Positions 8,494-18,248 are shown, numbered from the stretch's first letter. The stretch is DNA of 64,000 nt from an uncultured Roseivirga sp. (GCA_947493005.1 CANLOY010000002.1:248001-312000), one strand, 5' to 3'. Notes: generated by a model from the letters alone, not told the origin. Made by a program: numbers and translations.

Positions 8494-11400
8494 AAGAATT
8501 TACGTATAGTTTGTTTGTCTCCTATTTGAATAATCAGGAAATAAACTCCACTTGTATAAGTAGCTACTTCTATCTCTAAACCCTGTTTTCCATAGCCTTC
8601 TATCGCAAAGTATTCCCTTCCATTAATGTCTTTCACTTTAATATCCAAAACAGCTCCTTGGTAAGCCGATAGATCCACATTAAGTAATTCCGTTGCTGGA
8701 TTAGGAAACACTAAAACAGTATTATCACTTAAAGCGTCTTTAATGGATGTTACGATAGTACCAATGGCTTCCACAGATATTCTGTTTGTTCCGGCATTAC
8801 TCTCTATGATAATTTCTCCACTATAACTCTGTTCATGAGAAGGACTGAATGAAAAAGTAATAGACTCACTTTTATCTGGGAGAATTGATATCCCTCCAGA
8901 AGGGCCATCAAATGCAGTTGGGTAAATAATATTGTTTATGGTCAAATCAGCATTCCCATCATTGTAAATTACTACACTAAAAAATGTTGTTGTCCCCAAA
9001 GCAGTAGTAGCTATTTCAAAATCATCACTGAGCCTAATTTCAGGTTCGGCAACATTTAAAACATTAAGCGTAAACGCCTTCTGAAAGATCCCTCCTCTTC
9101 CATCATCTGTCTGCAACCTAAAACTATAACTACCACCATTTTCAAAGTCAAATTCCGCAGCTGCTCTAAGTTCATTCCCTACTATTGAAAACAGTAAATT
9201 ATTCGCATCACCGTTACCCGAAACCAGAGAATAAGTATGGATATCATCTGTGTCAGAATCAGAGGTAGATAGTATACCTATCAGTTCTTCTAAAGCATTG
9301 TTCTCATGTAAAGTGAGATTCGAAACACTTAAATCGGTTGGAGCATAGTTAGTTTTATATACCTCTCCATCAAAAGTACCTGTCAAAGCATTACCAGCAA
9401 CATCCATAGCTCCTTCAGTACTAACCAGATTTAATCCAAAGCTCCCCTCTCCTGCAATATTGTTAATAGTCACTGTTACACTTGTTCCAGAACTGGCTGA
9501 AAGCCTCGAAATATCGGCATCTTGAGTACCTGTAAATGCAATGTCAAAATGTGACACATCCAGTTTATAGACAGACTCACTAAAATTAACTGTGTATTGC
9601 ACAGAACTTCGCTGAGTAGGATTTGAATTAGACCTTTTGATAGAAGTAACAAATGGTGATGTTAAGTCTATTCGGATTGGTTTAATTGAGCTATTATCAC
9701 TCTTGTTTCCTGCCAGGTCTTCGGCTATAACTGAATATAATCCAACACCATCAGATAAGTTCAGAACACTCAAATCAAATGCATACTCTCCCGATTCATT
9801 AGTCTCAGATGTGATTAACTCTGTAGCATCACTAACTAATACTACTCTCGAGTCTGGCTCAGCATTCCCATTTATTATTAGATTAACATCGTTCGTAATG
9901 AAATCTGAGTTACTATTTCCTGCATCATCGGATATCGATGTAATTGTAGGCCTTAGCGGATTTTGAGTATCTACCGTAATAAGTACCAGATCACTAGATT
10001 TGCTTATGTTTCCAGCTAAATCAGTAGCTTTTGAAGTTAGCCTATAATCTCCATCAGCAAATGCTTGTCCATCAGCATTGAAACTCCATTTCCCTGTATC
10101 ATCGGACTTTGTGCTGCCCAAACTTGTGCTACCATCAAACACCTCAACGTTACTCCTGGCTTCTGCCGTTCCTTCTATGGAGAATGTATTATTGTTGGTT
10201 ACTCCATCCGATGCATTAATTCCACTATCTTCTGAAATACCAGTTATTATAGGTGGTTCCGGAGCTATCTCATCCAGATCAGTGACTGAAATGGTAACTG
10301 CCTGTATTGAAGTATTTACACCATCAGTAGCCTCTACCTGTATCAGATAAATATTGTTGGTATCTGTATCTTTTGGTAACTCATAATCTGGAGTTACTTT
10401 AAATGCTACTACTCCAGTACTAGCTATTATTTCAAATAAATCATTGTCCCCACCAGCACTCAGGCTAAAACTAACAGTATTGGCATCAGTTGCTATGGCA
10501 GTATAAGCCCCTCCTGTCCCATTCTCTAGGAAATTCACCAAAGTGGGAGATGTAAAAACTGGAGCTGTTTCATCTTCAATATTGATTACATAAACCGTTA
10601 CCACCTGAGTGGATAAATTAGTGCCATCGCTGGCTATGATATCAATAACATAATCATTGCTACCATTTGAATCTTTAGGCATTTCAAAATCCGGTGTGGT
10701 TTTAAACATTACCACACCTGTACTACTGACAATGTCGAAAAAGTCATTATCTCCTCCTGAACTAAGACTATAGCTAACAGAATTCACATCAGTGGCTACC
10801 GCAATGTATGCTGCCATTGTATTATTCTCTAAAAAGTCCACTGTGGTAGATGAAGTAAACACTGGAGGTATATCATCTATATCGATAACATTAATAACCA
10901 CCTGAAGCATGGCCGTATTATAACCATCATTGGCTATCACGTCTATTACATATTCATTATTTGAATCGGAATCATGAGGCTGTTCAAAATCTGGCAATTG
11001 TTTAAAAAGCACTTCACCGGTAACACTATTTATCTGGAATAAAAGATTATCACCTGTTGTACCTAAACTGTATGTAATCATATTCGCATCTGTAGCTACA
11101 GCAGTATAAACTGTTCCTGTTCCATTCTCTAGAAAATTCACTTCAGAAGCCGAAGTAAAAACAGGTAATATATTATCAATACTATTCTCGTTAACATCCG
11201 TCACTGTAATCGTAACAGAATTTGATGTAGTATTAATCCCATCATTGGCGATTACTTCAATGAGGTAGGTATTGTTCGCATCCAAATCATTAGGAGATTC
11301 ATAATCAGGAGATGTTTTAAAAGTCACCACTCCTGTACTACCTTCAATATCAAACTTGCTATTATCATTCCCGCTACCCAGACTATAGGTGACTGTATTC

Positions 11401-13193
11401 GCATCAGTAGCTACAGCAGTATAAACTGTTCCTGTTCCATTCTCAGCAAAACTCACCGCATTGGACGAGGTAAAAACTGGAGCTGTATCATCGACATCAG
11501 TCACACTAATCGTTACTGAATGTGATGCAATATTAGTTTCATCATTAGCTATCACCTCTATGAGGTAAGCATTATTCGCATCCAAATCATTAGGAGATTC
11601 ATAATCAGGAGACGCTTTAAAAGTCACCACTCCAGTATTAGTCTCGATATCAAACTTTGCATTATCATTTCCTGTACCAAGACTATAGGTCACTGTATTC
11701 GCATCAATGGCTACGGCAGTATAAACTGTTCCTGTTCCATTCTCAGCAAAATTCACTGCATTGGACGAGGTGAAAACTGGAACTGTATCATCCACATCGG
11801 TTACACTAATGGTTACTGAATGTGATACAGTATTAGTCCCATCATTAGCTATCACCTCTATGAGGTAAGCATTATTCGCATCCAAATCATCAGGAGATTC
11901 ATAATCAGGAGACGTTTTAAAAGTTACTACTCCTGTACTACCTTCAATATCAAACTTGCTATTATCATTCCCGCTACCCAGACTATAGGTGACTGTATTC
12001 GCATCAGTAGCTATAGCTGTGTAAACAGTTCCTGTTCCGTTCTCTTCAAAGCTCGCTGCATTGGATGAGGTGAAAACTGGATTAATATTATCTCCAAATG
12101 TGCTTTTTAAAGCTTCTCCCAGAATTGAAAAATGCTCCTCTTCTCTGATATAGTACTCCCCGGGTGAACTCCCTTGTTCGACATGTAAAAAATGACCTGT
12201 ATTTTGGGTAGCTGATGTACCACATGGGTCACTACTACCATTGAGATATCGCCCTTGAGTATTAGTAGATCCTAATAACCTGCTAAAATTATGATCCGGA
12301 TCGTCATGTCCAACTTCAACTTCAAAAGTCTCGGAAGTTCCAGACAACTGCCCCCACCAATAAACCAAATGAGTTCTTAATGTTGACAAATGATCTACTG
12401 TTGGCGGTGTCGTGTACTCATCACGGCCATTACTTAAAATGGCATGTGGATCCGTACTTCTTCGCCCGTACCCGTGTAATTGAACAAAATAATAGTCTGG
12501 ATTAGCATCAAACAGATTTTCAGTAAACTTTTGAAATACAGTATTATCATTATGAGCCATATCTGCTTTCCTGAACTTTCCAGAATCAGTCAAAAAACCG
12601 GCAGGCGGTGCCACTCCACTAACACTATTGTTACACACATTACTCGTTCCATCGCAACCGGAGGTTACTTCACTATTACATCTGTGAGCTCCAGACATAA
12701 AAAAGAAAGAAGCTCTCGTTTGCCTGAAGATAAATGCTCCTTGTTTTCCTGTGAATGCATCAAATGAAGGATGCGGACTTTGTATTACTAGATCATCAAT
12801 TAATGGTTCAGGATTAAACACATATGTACCCCAATAATTGTTCATAGTAGAAGATGGATCTCTTTCCAGAATATAATAGGTGAGTGAAACTGTTGAATCA
12901 ATGAATTTCACCAAGCGATACCCATATGTTTTTGCATTGGTTGCCGCTGTTTCAAAAGAAGAGTTTTTCAAAGGAGTCAGTACATCAGAGACCATCCCGT
13001 TTATTTCAGTCGATGAAGGATCAGTATATATCGTGCCTTCACCGAGGTTGTTCCACTGCTTAGGCATCAAACCTATATTAGCATCCATTCTCGCAACAAA
13101 ATCACCGCTTTCTTCAGTAATGTCACTCTCATATATTTCATAATCAATAGAACCAACTGTGAGAAGCAAGAAGAGTAGTGAATAGACTTTCAT
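8481..13193 (-). CDS. Giant secreted cadherin-repeat protein with T9SS sorting domain
   Basis: 1570 residues with an N-terminal signal peptide (MKVYSLLFLLLTVGS). Residues about 25-365 form an unrecognised domain with conserved-looking His, Asp and Cys motifs (SPHPSFD, GAHRCNS, QLHGY, HFLHVEQ) that could be a metal-dependent hydrolase. Residues about 368-985 are six cadherin-like repeats of about 100 residues, each beginning PVFTSS and containing FDIExSTGVVTFK and Y(L/V)I(E/D)VIANDG. Then come two Ig-like domains (each with DLAGN), a third Ig-like segment, another cadherin-like domain, an anchor-type domain, and a C-terminal type IX sorting domain (VFPNPATELLNVDL to GVYFLIIQIGDKQTIRKFLIKR). 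It is probably exported by T9SS and attached to the surface; an adhesin or surface enzyme role is inferred. Confidence 0.85.
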   Translation of the reverse strand: MKVYSLLFLLLTVGSIDYEIYESDITEESGDFVARMDANIGLMPKQWNNLGEGTIYTDPSSTEINGMVSDVLTPLKNSSFETAATNAKTYGYRLVKFIDSTVSLTYYILERDPSSTMNNYWGTYVFNPEPLIDDLVIQSPHPSFDAFTGKQGAFIFRQTRASFFFMSGAHRCNSEVTSGCDGTSNVCNNSVSGVAPPAGFLTDSGKFRKADMAHNDNTVFQKFTENLFDANPDYYFVQLHGYGRRSTDPHAILSNGRDEYTTPPTVDHLSTLRTHLVYWWGQLSGTSETFEVEVGHDDPDHNFSRLLGSTNTQGRYLNGSSDPCGTSATQNTGHFLHVEQGSSPGEYYIREEEHFSILGEALKSTFGDNINPVFTSSNAASFEENGTGTVYTAIATDANTVTYSLGSGNDNSKFDIEGSTGVVTFKTSPDYESPDDLDANNAYLIEVIANDGTNTVSHSVTISVTDVDDTVPVFTSSNAVNFAENGTGTVYTAVAIDANTVTYSLGTGNDNAKFDIETNTGVVTFKASPDYESPNDLDANNAYLIEVIANDETNIASHSVTISVTDVDDTAPVFTSSNAVSFAENGTGTVYTAVATDANTVTYSLGSGNDNSKFDIEGSTGVVTFKTSPDYESPNDLDANNTYLIEVIANDGINTTSNSVTITVTDVNENSIDNILPVFTSASEVNFLENGTGTVYTAVATDANMITYSLGTTGDNLLFQINSVTGEVLFKQLPDFEQPHDSDSNNEYVIDVIANDGYNTAMLQVVINVIDIDDIPPVFTSSTTVDFLENNTMAAYIAVATDVNSVSYSLSSGGDNDFFDIVSSTGVVMFKTTPDFEMPKDSNGSNDYVIDIIASDGTNLSTQVVTVYVINIEDETAPVFTSPTLVNFLENGTGGAYTAIATDANTVSFSLSAGGDNDLFEIIASTGVVAFKVTPDYELPKDTDTNNIYLIQVEATDGVNTSIQAVTISVTDLDEIAPEPPIITGISEDSGINASDGVTNNNTFSIEGTAEARSNVEVFDGSTSLGSTKSDDTGKWSFNADGQAFADGDYRLTSKATDLAGNISKSSDLVLITVDTQNPLRPTITSISDDAGNSNSDFITNDVNLIINGNAEPDSRVVLVSDATELITSETNESGEYAFDLSVLNLSDGVGLYSVIAEDLAGNKSDNSSIKPIRIDLTSPFVTSIKRSNSNPTQRSSVQYTVNFSESVYKLDVSHFDIAFTGTQDADISRLSASSGTSVTVTINNIAGEGSFGLNLVSTEGAMDVAGNALTGTFDGEVYKTNYAPTDLSVSNLTLHENNALEELIGILSTSDSDTDDIHTYSLVSGNGDANNLLFSIVGNELRAAAEFDFENGGSYSFRLQTDDGRGGIFQKAFTLNVLNVAEPEIRLSDDFEIATTALGTTTFFSVVIYNDGNADLTINNIIYPTAFDGPSGGISILPDKSESITFSFSPSHEQSYSGEIIIESNAGTNRISVEAIGTIVTSIKDALSDNTVLVFPNPATELLNVDLSAYQGAVLDIKVKDINGREYFAIEGYGKQGLEIEVATYTSGVYFLIIQIGDKQTIRKFLIKR
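10260..12090 (-). repeat. Tandem 300-bp repeats encoding cadherin-like domains
   Basis: Six in-frame units of about 300 bp inside the gene at 8481-13193. The units nearest the N-terminus (about 11180-12090) are nearly identical at DNA level: the 60 bases at 11341-11400 equal those at 11941-12000, exactly 600 bp apart, and 11401, 11701 and 12001 begin equivalent lines. The units at 10260-11180 are more diverged. This indicates recent duplication or gene conversion among the outer repeats. Confidence 0.9.
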
Positions 13194-13573
13194 AGGTAAT
13201 TCTTAAAAGGGAAACCGGTTTTATTAGATTGACCAAAGCATTTGTTGCCGATCTGAATGAAGCCAATCCATCTATTATGAAAATAGCCTGAAACAGAGGC
13301 TTAACTTAAAAATTCAAATGAGTTGGGAGTAATGAAGGTCAGACCACTCTTATACTGGATAAATAGCTAAGTGTCAATTTAGGAACACACCTGACTCTAT
13401 TAGGATTTCACAACTACTACCAGCAGCCCTTTTGTTCGGATTTGAGTAATACAGTAAAAGTTAGTAAGGTTATTTTGCTTAATTTTGAACAAATTATCAG
13501 CACTCAGTGTTTTGGTATTGTGAAACAAAAAAAGTAGTAAGCAAACTTCTTACTCAATTAGAAAAAATCACAA
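13194..13573. other. Divergent intergenic region upstream of the pterin operon
   Basis: 380 bp with no gene. TAATTTTG at 13480-13487 matches the TAnnTTTG -7 consensus and could drive the pterin operon with a leader of about 80 nt, but no good TTTG box lies 19-21 nt upstream, so the promoter call is weak. Nothing convincing was seen for the minus-strand gene starting at 13193. Confidence 0.4.
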
Positions 13574-13981
13574 ATGAAAGTAGCGGTTTTTAGAAAGGAG
13601 CATTTCAATGCTGCCCATAGATTACATAACCCAGACTGGTCGGAAGAAAAAAACGAGCTGGTATTTGGAAAGTGTAACAACAAGTACTTCCATGGTCACA
13701 ATTATGAGTTGATCGTTAAGGTAATTGGTGAACCGCATCCTGAAACGGGATATGTGTATGATATGAAGCTGTTAAGCGATATTATCAAAGAACATATAAC
13801 CGATAAGTTTGACCATAAAAACCTTAACCTTGATGTAGAAGAGTTTAAAAACTTAAATCCTACAGCCGAGAATATAGCCGTGGTCATCTACAATATCTTA
13901 AGAGAAAAGATCGAGTCGGAACTCGAACTGAAAGTAACGCTTTATGAGACAGAACGAAATTATGTTGAATACCCAGCCTAA
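13574..13981 (+). CDS. 6-pyruvoyl/6-carboxytetrahydropterin synthase family (PTPS/QueD)
   Basis: 135-residue T-fold enzyme acting on dihydroneopterin triphosphate. Zinc ligands are His in HFNAAHRL and the pair in HGHNY. The catalytic Cys is in GKCNNKYFHGHNY, giving spacing CxxxxxHGH. That spacing is the one of animal-type PTPS (PTPS-II) instead of QueD (CxxxHGH). The gene overlaps folE by 20 bp, so both are co-translated, and FolE supplies its substrate. Automated annotation would probably say QueD, but motif and neighbours fit a tetrahydrobiopterin-type pathway at least as well. No queuosine genes are in the window. Confidence 0.9.
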   Translation: MKVAVFRKEHFNAAHRLHNPDWSEEKNELVFGKCNNKYFHGHNYELIVKVIGEPHPETGYVYDMKLLSDIIKEHITDKFDHKNLNLDVEEFKNLNPTAENIAVVIYNILREKIESELELKVTLYETERNYVEYPA

Positions 13982-14639
13982 AGAGTTAACCGTAGAAGAA
14001 ATAGGTGATGAGCATATCGGCACTTCATATGACACTCCTATGAAGGAAAATGCGTTCGATATGGATGATGAATTGAAGATGAACCTCATCGAGGATAAAT
14101 TCAAAGACATCATGGAAATAATGGGACTTGACCTTACTGATGACAGCCTTAGTGGCACTCCTAAACGTGTTGCCAAGATGTATATAAAGGAAATCTTCAG
14201 TGGGCTAAACCCTGCCAACAAACCCAAAATTGCTCTATTCGAAAATAAATATCAGTACAATGAGATGCTGGTTGAAAAAAACATTACGTTTTACTCCAAT
14301 TGTGAGCATCACTTTGTTCCAATAATTGGAAAAGCACATGTTGCCTATATATCGAACGGAAAAGTAATTGGTTTATCCAAAATCAATCGAATTGTGAACT
14401 ACTTCGCAAAGCGCCCTCAGGTTCAGGAAAGGTTAACTGTTCAGATAGCCAATGAGTTGAAAGCAGTATTGGAGACAGAAGATGTAGCAGTAATCATTGA
14501 TGCTGAACACTTGTGTGTTTCATCAAGAGGTGTTGAAGACATCAATAGTAGTACGGTTACAGCTCAGTTTCATGGAAAATTTAAAAACGTAGACACAAAA
14601 AACGAGCTACTCTCCTACATCAATAATAAGATCAAGTAA
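13962..14639 (+). CDS. folE: GTP cyclohydrolase I
   Basis: 225-residue enzyme converting GTP to 7,8-dihydroneopterin triphosphate, the first step of folate, biopterin and queuosine routes. Zinc and catalytic motifs are intact: SNCEHHFVPIIGKAHVAY, IGLSKINRIVNYFAKRPQVQERLT and DAEHLCVSSRGV. The frame opens at 13944, but the ATG at 13962 is preferred. Either start overlaps the end of the upstream PTPS gene. The stop TAA shares its last base with the next ATG at 14639. N-terminal residues 1-50 are variable as usual. Confidence 0.96.
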   Translation: MLNTQPKELTVEEIGDEHIGTSYDTPMKENAFDMDDELKMNLIEDKFKDIMEIMGLDLTDDSLSGTPKRVAKMYIKEIFSGLNPANKPKIALFENKYQYNEMLVEKNITFYSNCEHHFVPIIGKAHVAYISNGKVIGLSKINRIVNYFAKRPQVQERLTVQIANELKAVLETEDVAVIIDAEHLCVSSRGVEDINSSTVTAQFHGKFKNVDTKNELLSYINNKIK

Positions 14640-14941
14640 TGTCTGCTAAAACCATCTTAATAGTAGGCGCCAGTTCTGGCATAGGAAATACTTTAACCAA
14701 GCAACTTCTGGAAGAAGGAGTTAACATTATCTTTCCATCACTTACAGAAACACCATTAACAGAGCAGCTTTTGGCCACTGATCAGAAAAAAGAAGCTTCG
14801 AATAAACGTCACCCGATTGGCAGGTATGGCCAATCTGAAGATGTTGCTCATTTAGCACAATTTCTTTTATCCGATAAATCGAGCTGGATTACAGGTCAGG
14901 TAATTGGGGCCGATGGCGGTGTTGGTTCACTAAAACCATAA
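14639..14941 (+). pseudogene. Short-chain dehydrogenase/reductase with its middle deleted
   Basis: An in-frame 100-codon remnant of an SDR. Residues 1-28 are a proper Rossmann start with the cofactor motif GASSGIG (10-16). From about residue 33 the sequence jumps to an SDR C-terminus: PSLTETPLTEQLL, RHPIGRYGQSEDVAHLAQFLL, SSWITGQVIGADGG. The normal centre, including the NNAG strand and the catalytic Ser-Tyr-Lys, is missing, roughly 130-140 residues compared with a typical SDR of about 240. The ATG overlaps the folE stop (TAATG), so it is still in the pterin operon. Sepiapterin reductase, the third enzyme of tetrahydrobiopterin synthesis, is an SDR, which makes the loss notable. It cannot be catalytic in the usual way. 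Confidence 0.8.
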
Positions 14942-15011
14942 GATTTAAGGCATTCAATAATATCTCTGTCCTTTAACCCACTGATTCAAACTCTCATATT
15001 AATAGCACATG

Positions 15012-15044
15012 TTTTTCATTTTCTATGTGCTTCTTATATCTTTG
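15012..15044 (+). promoter_or_regulatory. Promoter of the membrane pyrophosphatase gene
   Basis: TATCTTTG at 15037-15044 is a perfect match to the Bacteroidota -7 consensus TAnnTTTG. A TTTTT run at 15012-15016 lies 20 nt upstream in the -33 position. The start codon is at 15074, leaving a leader of about 20-25 nt. Confidence 0.65.
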
Positions 15045-15073
15045 CAGGTCTTTAAAAAAAACGACTTTAAAAT

Positions 15074-17317
15074 ATGTCATATCTACTTTATGCAGTACCC
15101 GTTCTAGGGTTAATTGGCTTGTTGGTTATGATCGTGAAATCGCGATGGGTTAACAAGCAAGATGCTGGTGATAAAAAAATGCAAGATCTTGCAAATTACA
15201 TCAGAGAAGGAGCACTTGCTTTCCTAAGTGCTGAATATCGAGTTTTAGCAATCTTCGTTGTTGTTGCTGGTGTTTTACTCGGAGTAATTTCTACCATAGT
15301 TGATACCACACACTGGTTCATAGTAGTGGCATTCGTAATTGGTGCCTTCTTCTCTGCATTAGCTGGAAACATAGGTATGCGTATAGCTACTGCCGCAAAC
15401 GTAAGAACCACCCAAGCTGCACGTACAAGCTTAGCACAGGCATTAAAAGTATCTTTCACTGGAGGTACGGTAATGGGACTTGGTGTAGCTGGATTAGCTG
15501 TTTTCGGGCTTAGTATACTTTTTATATTCCTGTTCCAATTCTTTATGAATGGTAACATGGACAATGGAGGTGTTGACAAAATGATTATTGTTTTGGAAGC
15601 ATTGGCAGGTTTCTCTTTAGGTGCAGAATCAATTGCCCTTTTTGCTCGTGTTGGTGGTGGTATTTACACTAAAGCTGCAGATGTTGGAGCAGATTTAGTA
15701 GGTAAAGTTGAAGCAGGGATTCCTGAAGATGATCCTAGAAACCCAGCAACCATTGCAGATAATGTGGGTGATAATGTAGGTGATGTTGCGGGTATGGGAG
15801 CTGACCTCTTCGGGTCATACGTAGCTACTGTTTTGGCCTCTATGGTTTTAGGTAACTACGTAATTAAAGATATGGGAGGATCTATTACCGATGATTTTGG
15901 TGGTATTGGTCCAATTCTACTCCCTCTTGTTATTGCAGGAGCGGGTATTATCTTCTCGATTATAGGAACTCTTGTAATCAAGATATCAAACGAAAACGCT
16001 AAAGAAGCTGAAGTGCAAGCAGCACTTAACAAAGGAAACTGGGGATCAATTATTCTTACAGCAATTGCTTGTTACTTTCTAATTGACCTGCTTCTTCCGG
16101 CAACCATGCAAATGGAGTTGTTCGGTGAAGGAATTGTAGAGATCACTTCAATCAGAGTGTTTGGAGCCGTAATTGTCGGATTAGTTGTTGGTGGTGCAAT
16201 TTCTTACATGACTGAACACTTCACAGGTTTAGGTAAAAAACCTGTAATGGACATCATTCAAAATTCATCTACCGGAGCTGCAACCAATATCATTGCTGGT
16301 TTAGCAACTGGTATGAAGTCAACCTTCGGTCCTGTACTTCTTTTTGCTGCAGCTATCTGGGGTTCATACGAGTTTGCTGGTTTTTATGGAGTAGGTATTG
16401 CAGCTTCTGCTATGATGGCAACTACAGCCATGCAGTTAGCAATTGATGCTTTTGGTCCTATTGCTGATAATGCTGGTGGTATTGCTGAAATGAGTGAACT
16501 ACCTGAAGAAGTTAGAACCAGAACAGATATTTTAGATTCTGTTGGTAATACAACAGCAGCAATTGGTAAAGGTTTCGCTATTGCTTCTGCAGCACTTACC
16601 GCTTTAGCACTTTTTGCCGCTTACGTTACTTTTACAGGAATCGATGGAATTAACATTTTCAAAGCTGACGTATTAGCCGCTCTTTTTGTTGGTGGTATGG
16701 TACCAGTTATATTCTCTGCCCTTGCTATGCAATCTGTGGGTAAAGCAGCCATGGAAATGGTAAAAGAAGTAAGGAGGCAGTTCAAAGAAATTCCAGGTAT
16801 TATGGAAGGAACTGCAACACCTGAGTATGGCAAGTGTGTTGATATCTCAACTAAAGCTGCGATTAAAGAAATGATGCTACCAGGAGCCATCACTATTATC
16901 TTCCCTATCATTATAGGTTTTGCCATGGGTCCTGAGGCATTAGGCGCTTATATGGCTGGTGTAGCTGTTTCTGGAGTACTTTGGGCAATCTTCCAAAACA
17001 ACGCTGGTGGAGCATGGGACAACGCTAAGAAGTCTTTTGAGGCAGGTGTTGAGATTGATGGAGAAATGACTTACAAAGGCTCTGAAGCACACAAAGCTGC
17101 CGTTACTGGAGACACCGTTGGTGATCCTTTTAAGGACACATCTGGACCTTCTATGAATATTCTAATCAAGCTAACCTGTTTGGTTGGTTTGGTAATAGCA
17201 CCAATACTTGGTGAAATGTATGGCTCAGGAGGTCATTCAGAAGATTTAAAGGTTGAAGCTGAGGACACAAAAGAGATTCAGGTTGAACTTGATGAAATGA
17301 TTACAGAGGTAGAGTAA
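15074..17317 (+). CDS. hppA: Membrane-bound ion-pumping pyrophosphatase (K+-dependent class)
   Basis: 747-residue polytopic inner-membrane pump that uses pyrophosphate hydrolysis to export H+ and/or Na+. The catalytic signature [20 protein letters not shown], the [19 protein letters not shown] run and the second acidic site near [20 protein letters not shown] are intact. The helix-12 motif reads [13 protein letters not shown]; Ala at this site, instead of Lys, marks the K+-dependent class, which includes Na+- and Na+/H+-pumping members of Bacteroidota. Ion choice cannot be settled by eye. Both ends are marked by a promoter at 15012 and a terminator at 17343, so it is a single-gene unit. The C-terminus has an acidic tail ([20 protein letters not shown]). 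Confidence 0.95.
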   Translation: MSYLLYAVPVLGLIGLLVMIVKSRWVNKQDAGDKKMQDLANYIREGALAFLSAEYRVLAIFVVVAGVLLGVISTIVDTTHWFIVVAFVIGAFFSALAGNIGMRIATAANVRTTQAARTSLAQALKVSFTGGTVMGLGVAGLAVFGLSILFIFLFQFFMNGNMDNGGVDKMIIVLEALAGFSLGAESIALFARVGGGIYTKAADVGADLVGKVEAGIPEDDPRNPATIADNVGDNVGDVAGMGADLFGSYVATVLASMVLGNYVIKDMGGSITDDFGGIGPILLPLVIAGAGIIFSIIGTLVIKISNENAKEAEVQAALNKGNWGSIILTAIACYFLIDLLLPATMQMELFGEGIVEITSIRVFGAVIVGLVVGGAISYMTEHFTGLGKKPVMDIIQNSSTGAATNIIAGLATGMKSTFGPVLLFAAAIWGSYEFAGFYGVGIAASAMMATTAMQLAIDAFGPIADNAGGIAEMSELPEEVRTRTDILDSVGNTTAAIGKGFAIASAALTALALFAAYVTFTGIDGINIFKADVLAALFVGGMVPVIFSALAMQSVGKAAMEMVKEVRRQFKEIPGIMEGTATPEYGKCVDISTKAAIKEMMLPGAITIIFPIIIGFAMGPEALGAYMAGVAVSGVLWAIFQNNAGGAWDNAKKSFEAGVEIDGEMTYKGSEAHKAAVTGDTVGDPFKDTSGPSMNILIKLTCLVGLVIAPILGEMYGSGGHSEDLKVEAEDTKEIQVELDEMITEVE

Positions 17318-17629
17318 TTGCTTCTAACATTCAAACTCTTTAAAAGGCTGTTCACATGAACAGCCTTTCTTTTTGTCACTTATAGGGGAAACATACGTTC
17401 TTAATTGTGTAGAATATGAAGACTTTGATAAAGTTTAACAGATATTTAAAAATTTGCTAAACCTACGCCACGTTGATACGTTACGTTTTCATTAAGGTCA
17501 ATTAGTCAAAACTCAAACAACTAGATTATGAATTTTCTAAGGTCAACTATTGTCAAATTTCACACACACATCAATCTAAAACTTTGGGCAAACAGCAGAA
17601 TTGGATCAGATACTTAAAGGTTTTGGTTT
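17318..17629. other. Intergenic region before the ECF sigma gene
   Basis: 312 bp. The first 60 bases hold the hppA terminator. The rest is AT-rich without a gene; no clean TTTG / TAnnTTTG pair was found upstream of the sigma gene at 17630, although an AAAACTTTGGG tract at 17578 resembles part of a -7 box. Confidence 0.5.
17343..17375 (+). terminator. Terminator of hppA
   Basis: Stem AAAGGCTGTTC (17343-17353) with GAACAGCCTTT (17358-17368), 11 bp perfect with a 4-nt loop, followed by CTTTTTG. It begins 26 bp after the hppA stop. Confidence 0.9.
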
Positions 17630-18157
17630 ATGGAAGGTTTGCTGGAAAAGTTAAAGTCAGGAGATGAAAAGGCTCTTGAAGAATTGGTGTACATACACAT
17701 AGCCAAAGTCTTCAATTTTTCATTCTCGATATTGAAATCAAAAGAAGAAGCTGAAGAGGTCAGTCAGGACGTATTCATTAAACTCTGGAATAGCAGAGAG
17801 AAACTGGATACCGCCCTACCTGTCGACCGTTTGCTTTTTCGGATAGCCAAGAATTTAACTTTGAACAAAATCAGAGATAACCAAAAGCACAAGCACGGTG
17901 TGGAAGTTTCTGAAAATCTTCTAATTGGCAATAGTACAATGGAAGATATATTGTTTAAGGAGATGGAAACCACCTTGCTTAAAGCTATAGAAACTCTCCC
18001 ACCAAGAAGAAAGATAATCTTTGAGTTAAGCAGGCTTCAAGGGCTGTCTAACAAGGAAATCAGCGAAAAGCTTGACATATCCGTAAACACAGTAGAAGGT
18101 CAAATAAGAAAGGCTATTAAGACCATTCACTCCTACACTGATTCCATTTCTGTTTAA
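17630..18157 (+). CDS. ECF sigma-70 factor controlling the SusCD locus (FecI-like)
   Basis: 175-residue extracytoplasmic-function sigma factor. Region 2 is visible at residues about 10-75 (SKEEAEEVSQDVFIKLWNSR), and region 4 near 120-170 has the helix-turn-helix LSNKEISEKLDISVNTVEGQI. Length and composition match the Bacteroidota-expanded ECF group that pairs with FecR anti-sigma factors. FecR, SusC and SusD follow in the same direction, so the expected circuit is substrate-bound SusC signalling through FecR to release this factor, which then transcribes susCD. Confidence 0.93.
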   Translation: MEGLLEKLKSGDEKALEELVYIHIAKVFNFSFSILKSKEEAEEVSQDVFIKLWNSREKLDTALPVDRLLFRIAKNLTLNKIRDNQKHKHGVEVSENLLIGNSTMEDILFKEMETTLLKAIETLPPRRKIIFELSRLQGLSNKEISEKLDISVNTVEGQIRKAIKTIHSYTDSISV

Positions 18158-18248
18158 AAAAATTAAAAAAAGTTCGCGCAGGGAGTAACGGCAATGACTT
18201 TTTGTGGTGTATATATAGTAGGAGCTTATATTTTTTCTAAACAAATAA

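Noticed and set aside
10260-12090. Regular direct repeats that could look like a CRISPR array
   Set aside because: The period is 300 bp, the repeats are in frame throughout a coding sequence, and they encode cadherin-like domains. There are no spacers of CRISPR size and no cas genes.
12480-13143. Plus-strand open frames (95 and 87 codons) inside the cadherin-repeat gene
   Set aside because: They are antisense shadows of a well-supported minus-strand gene and match no family.
14639-14941. Intact small SDR-like gene
   Set aside because: An SDR without the NNAG strand and the Tyr-Lys pair cannot be a normal enzyme; the join of N- and C-terminal family segments points to an internal deletion.
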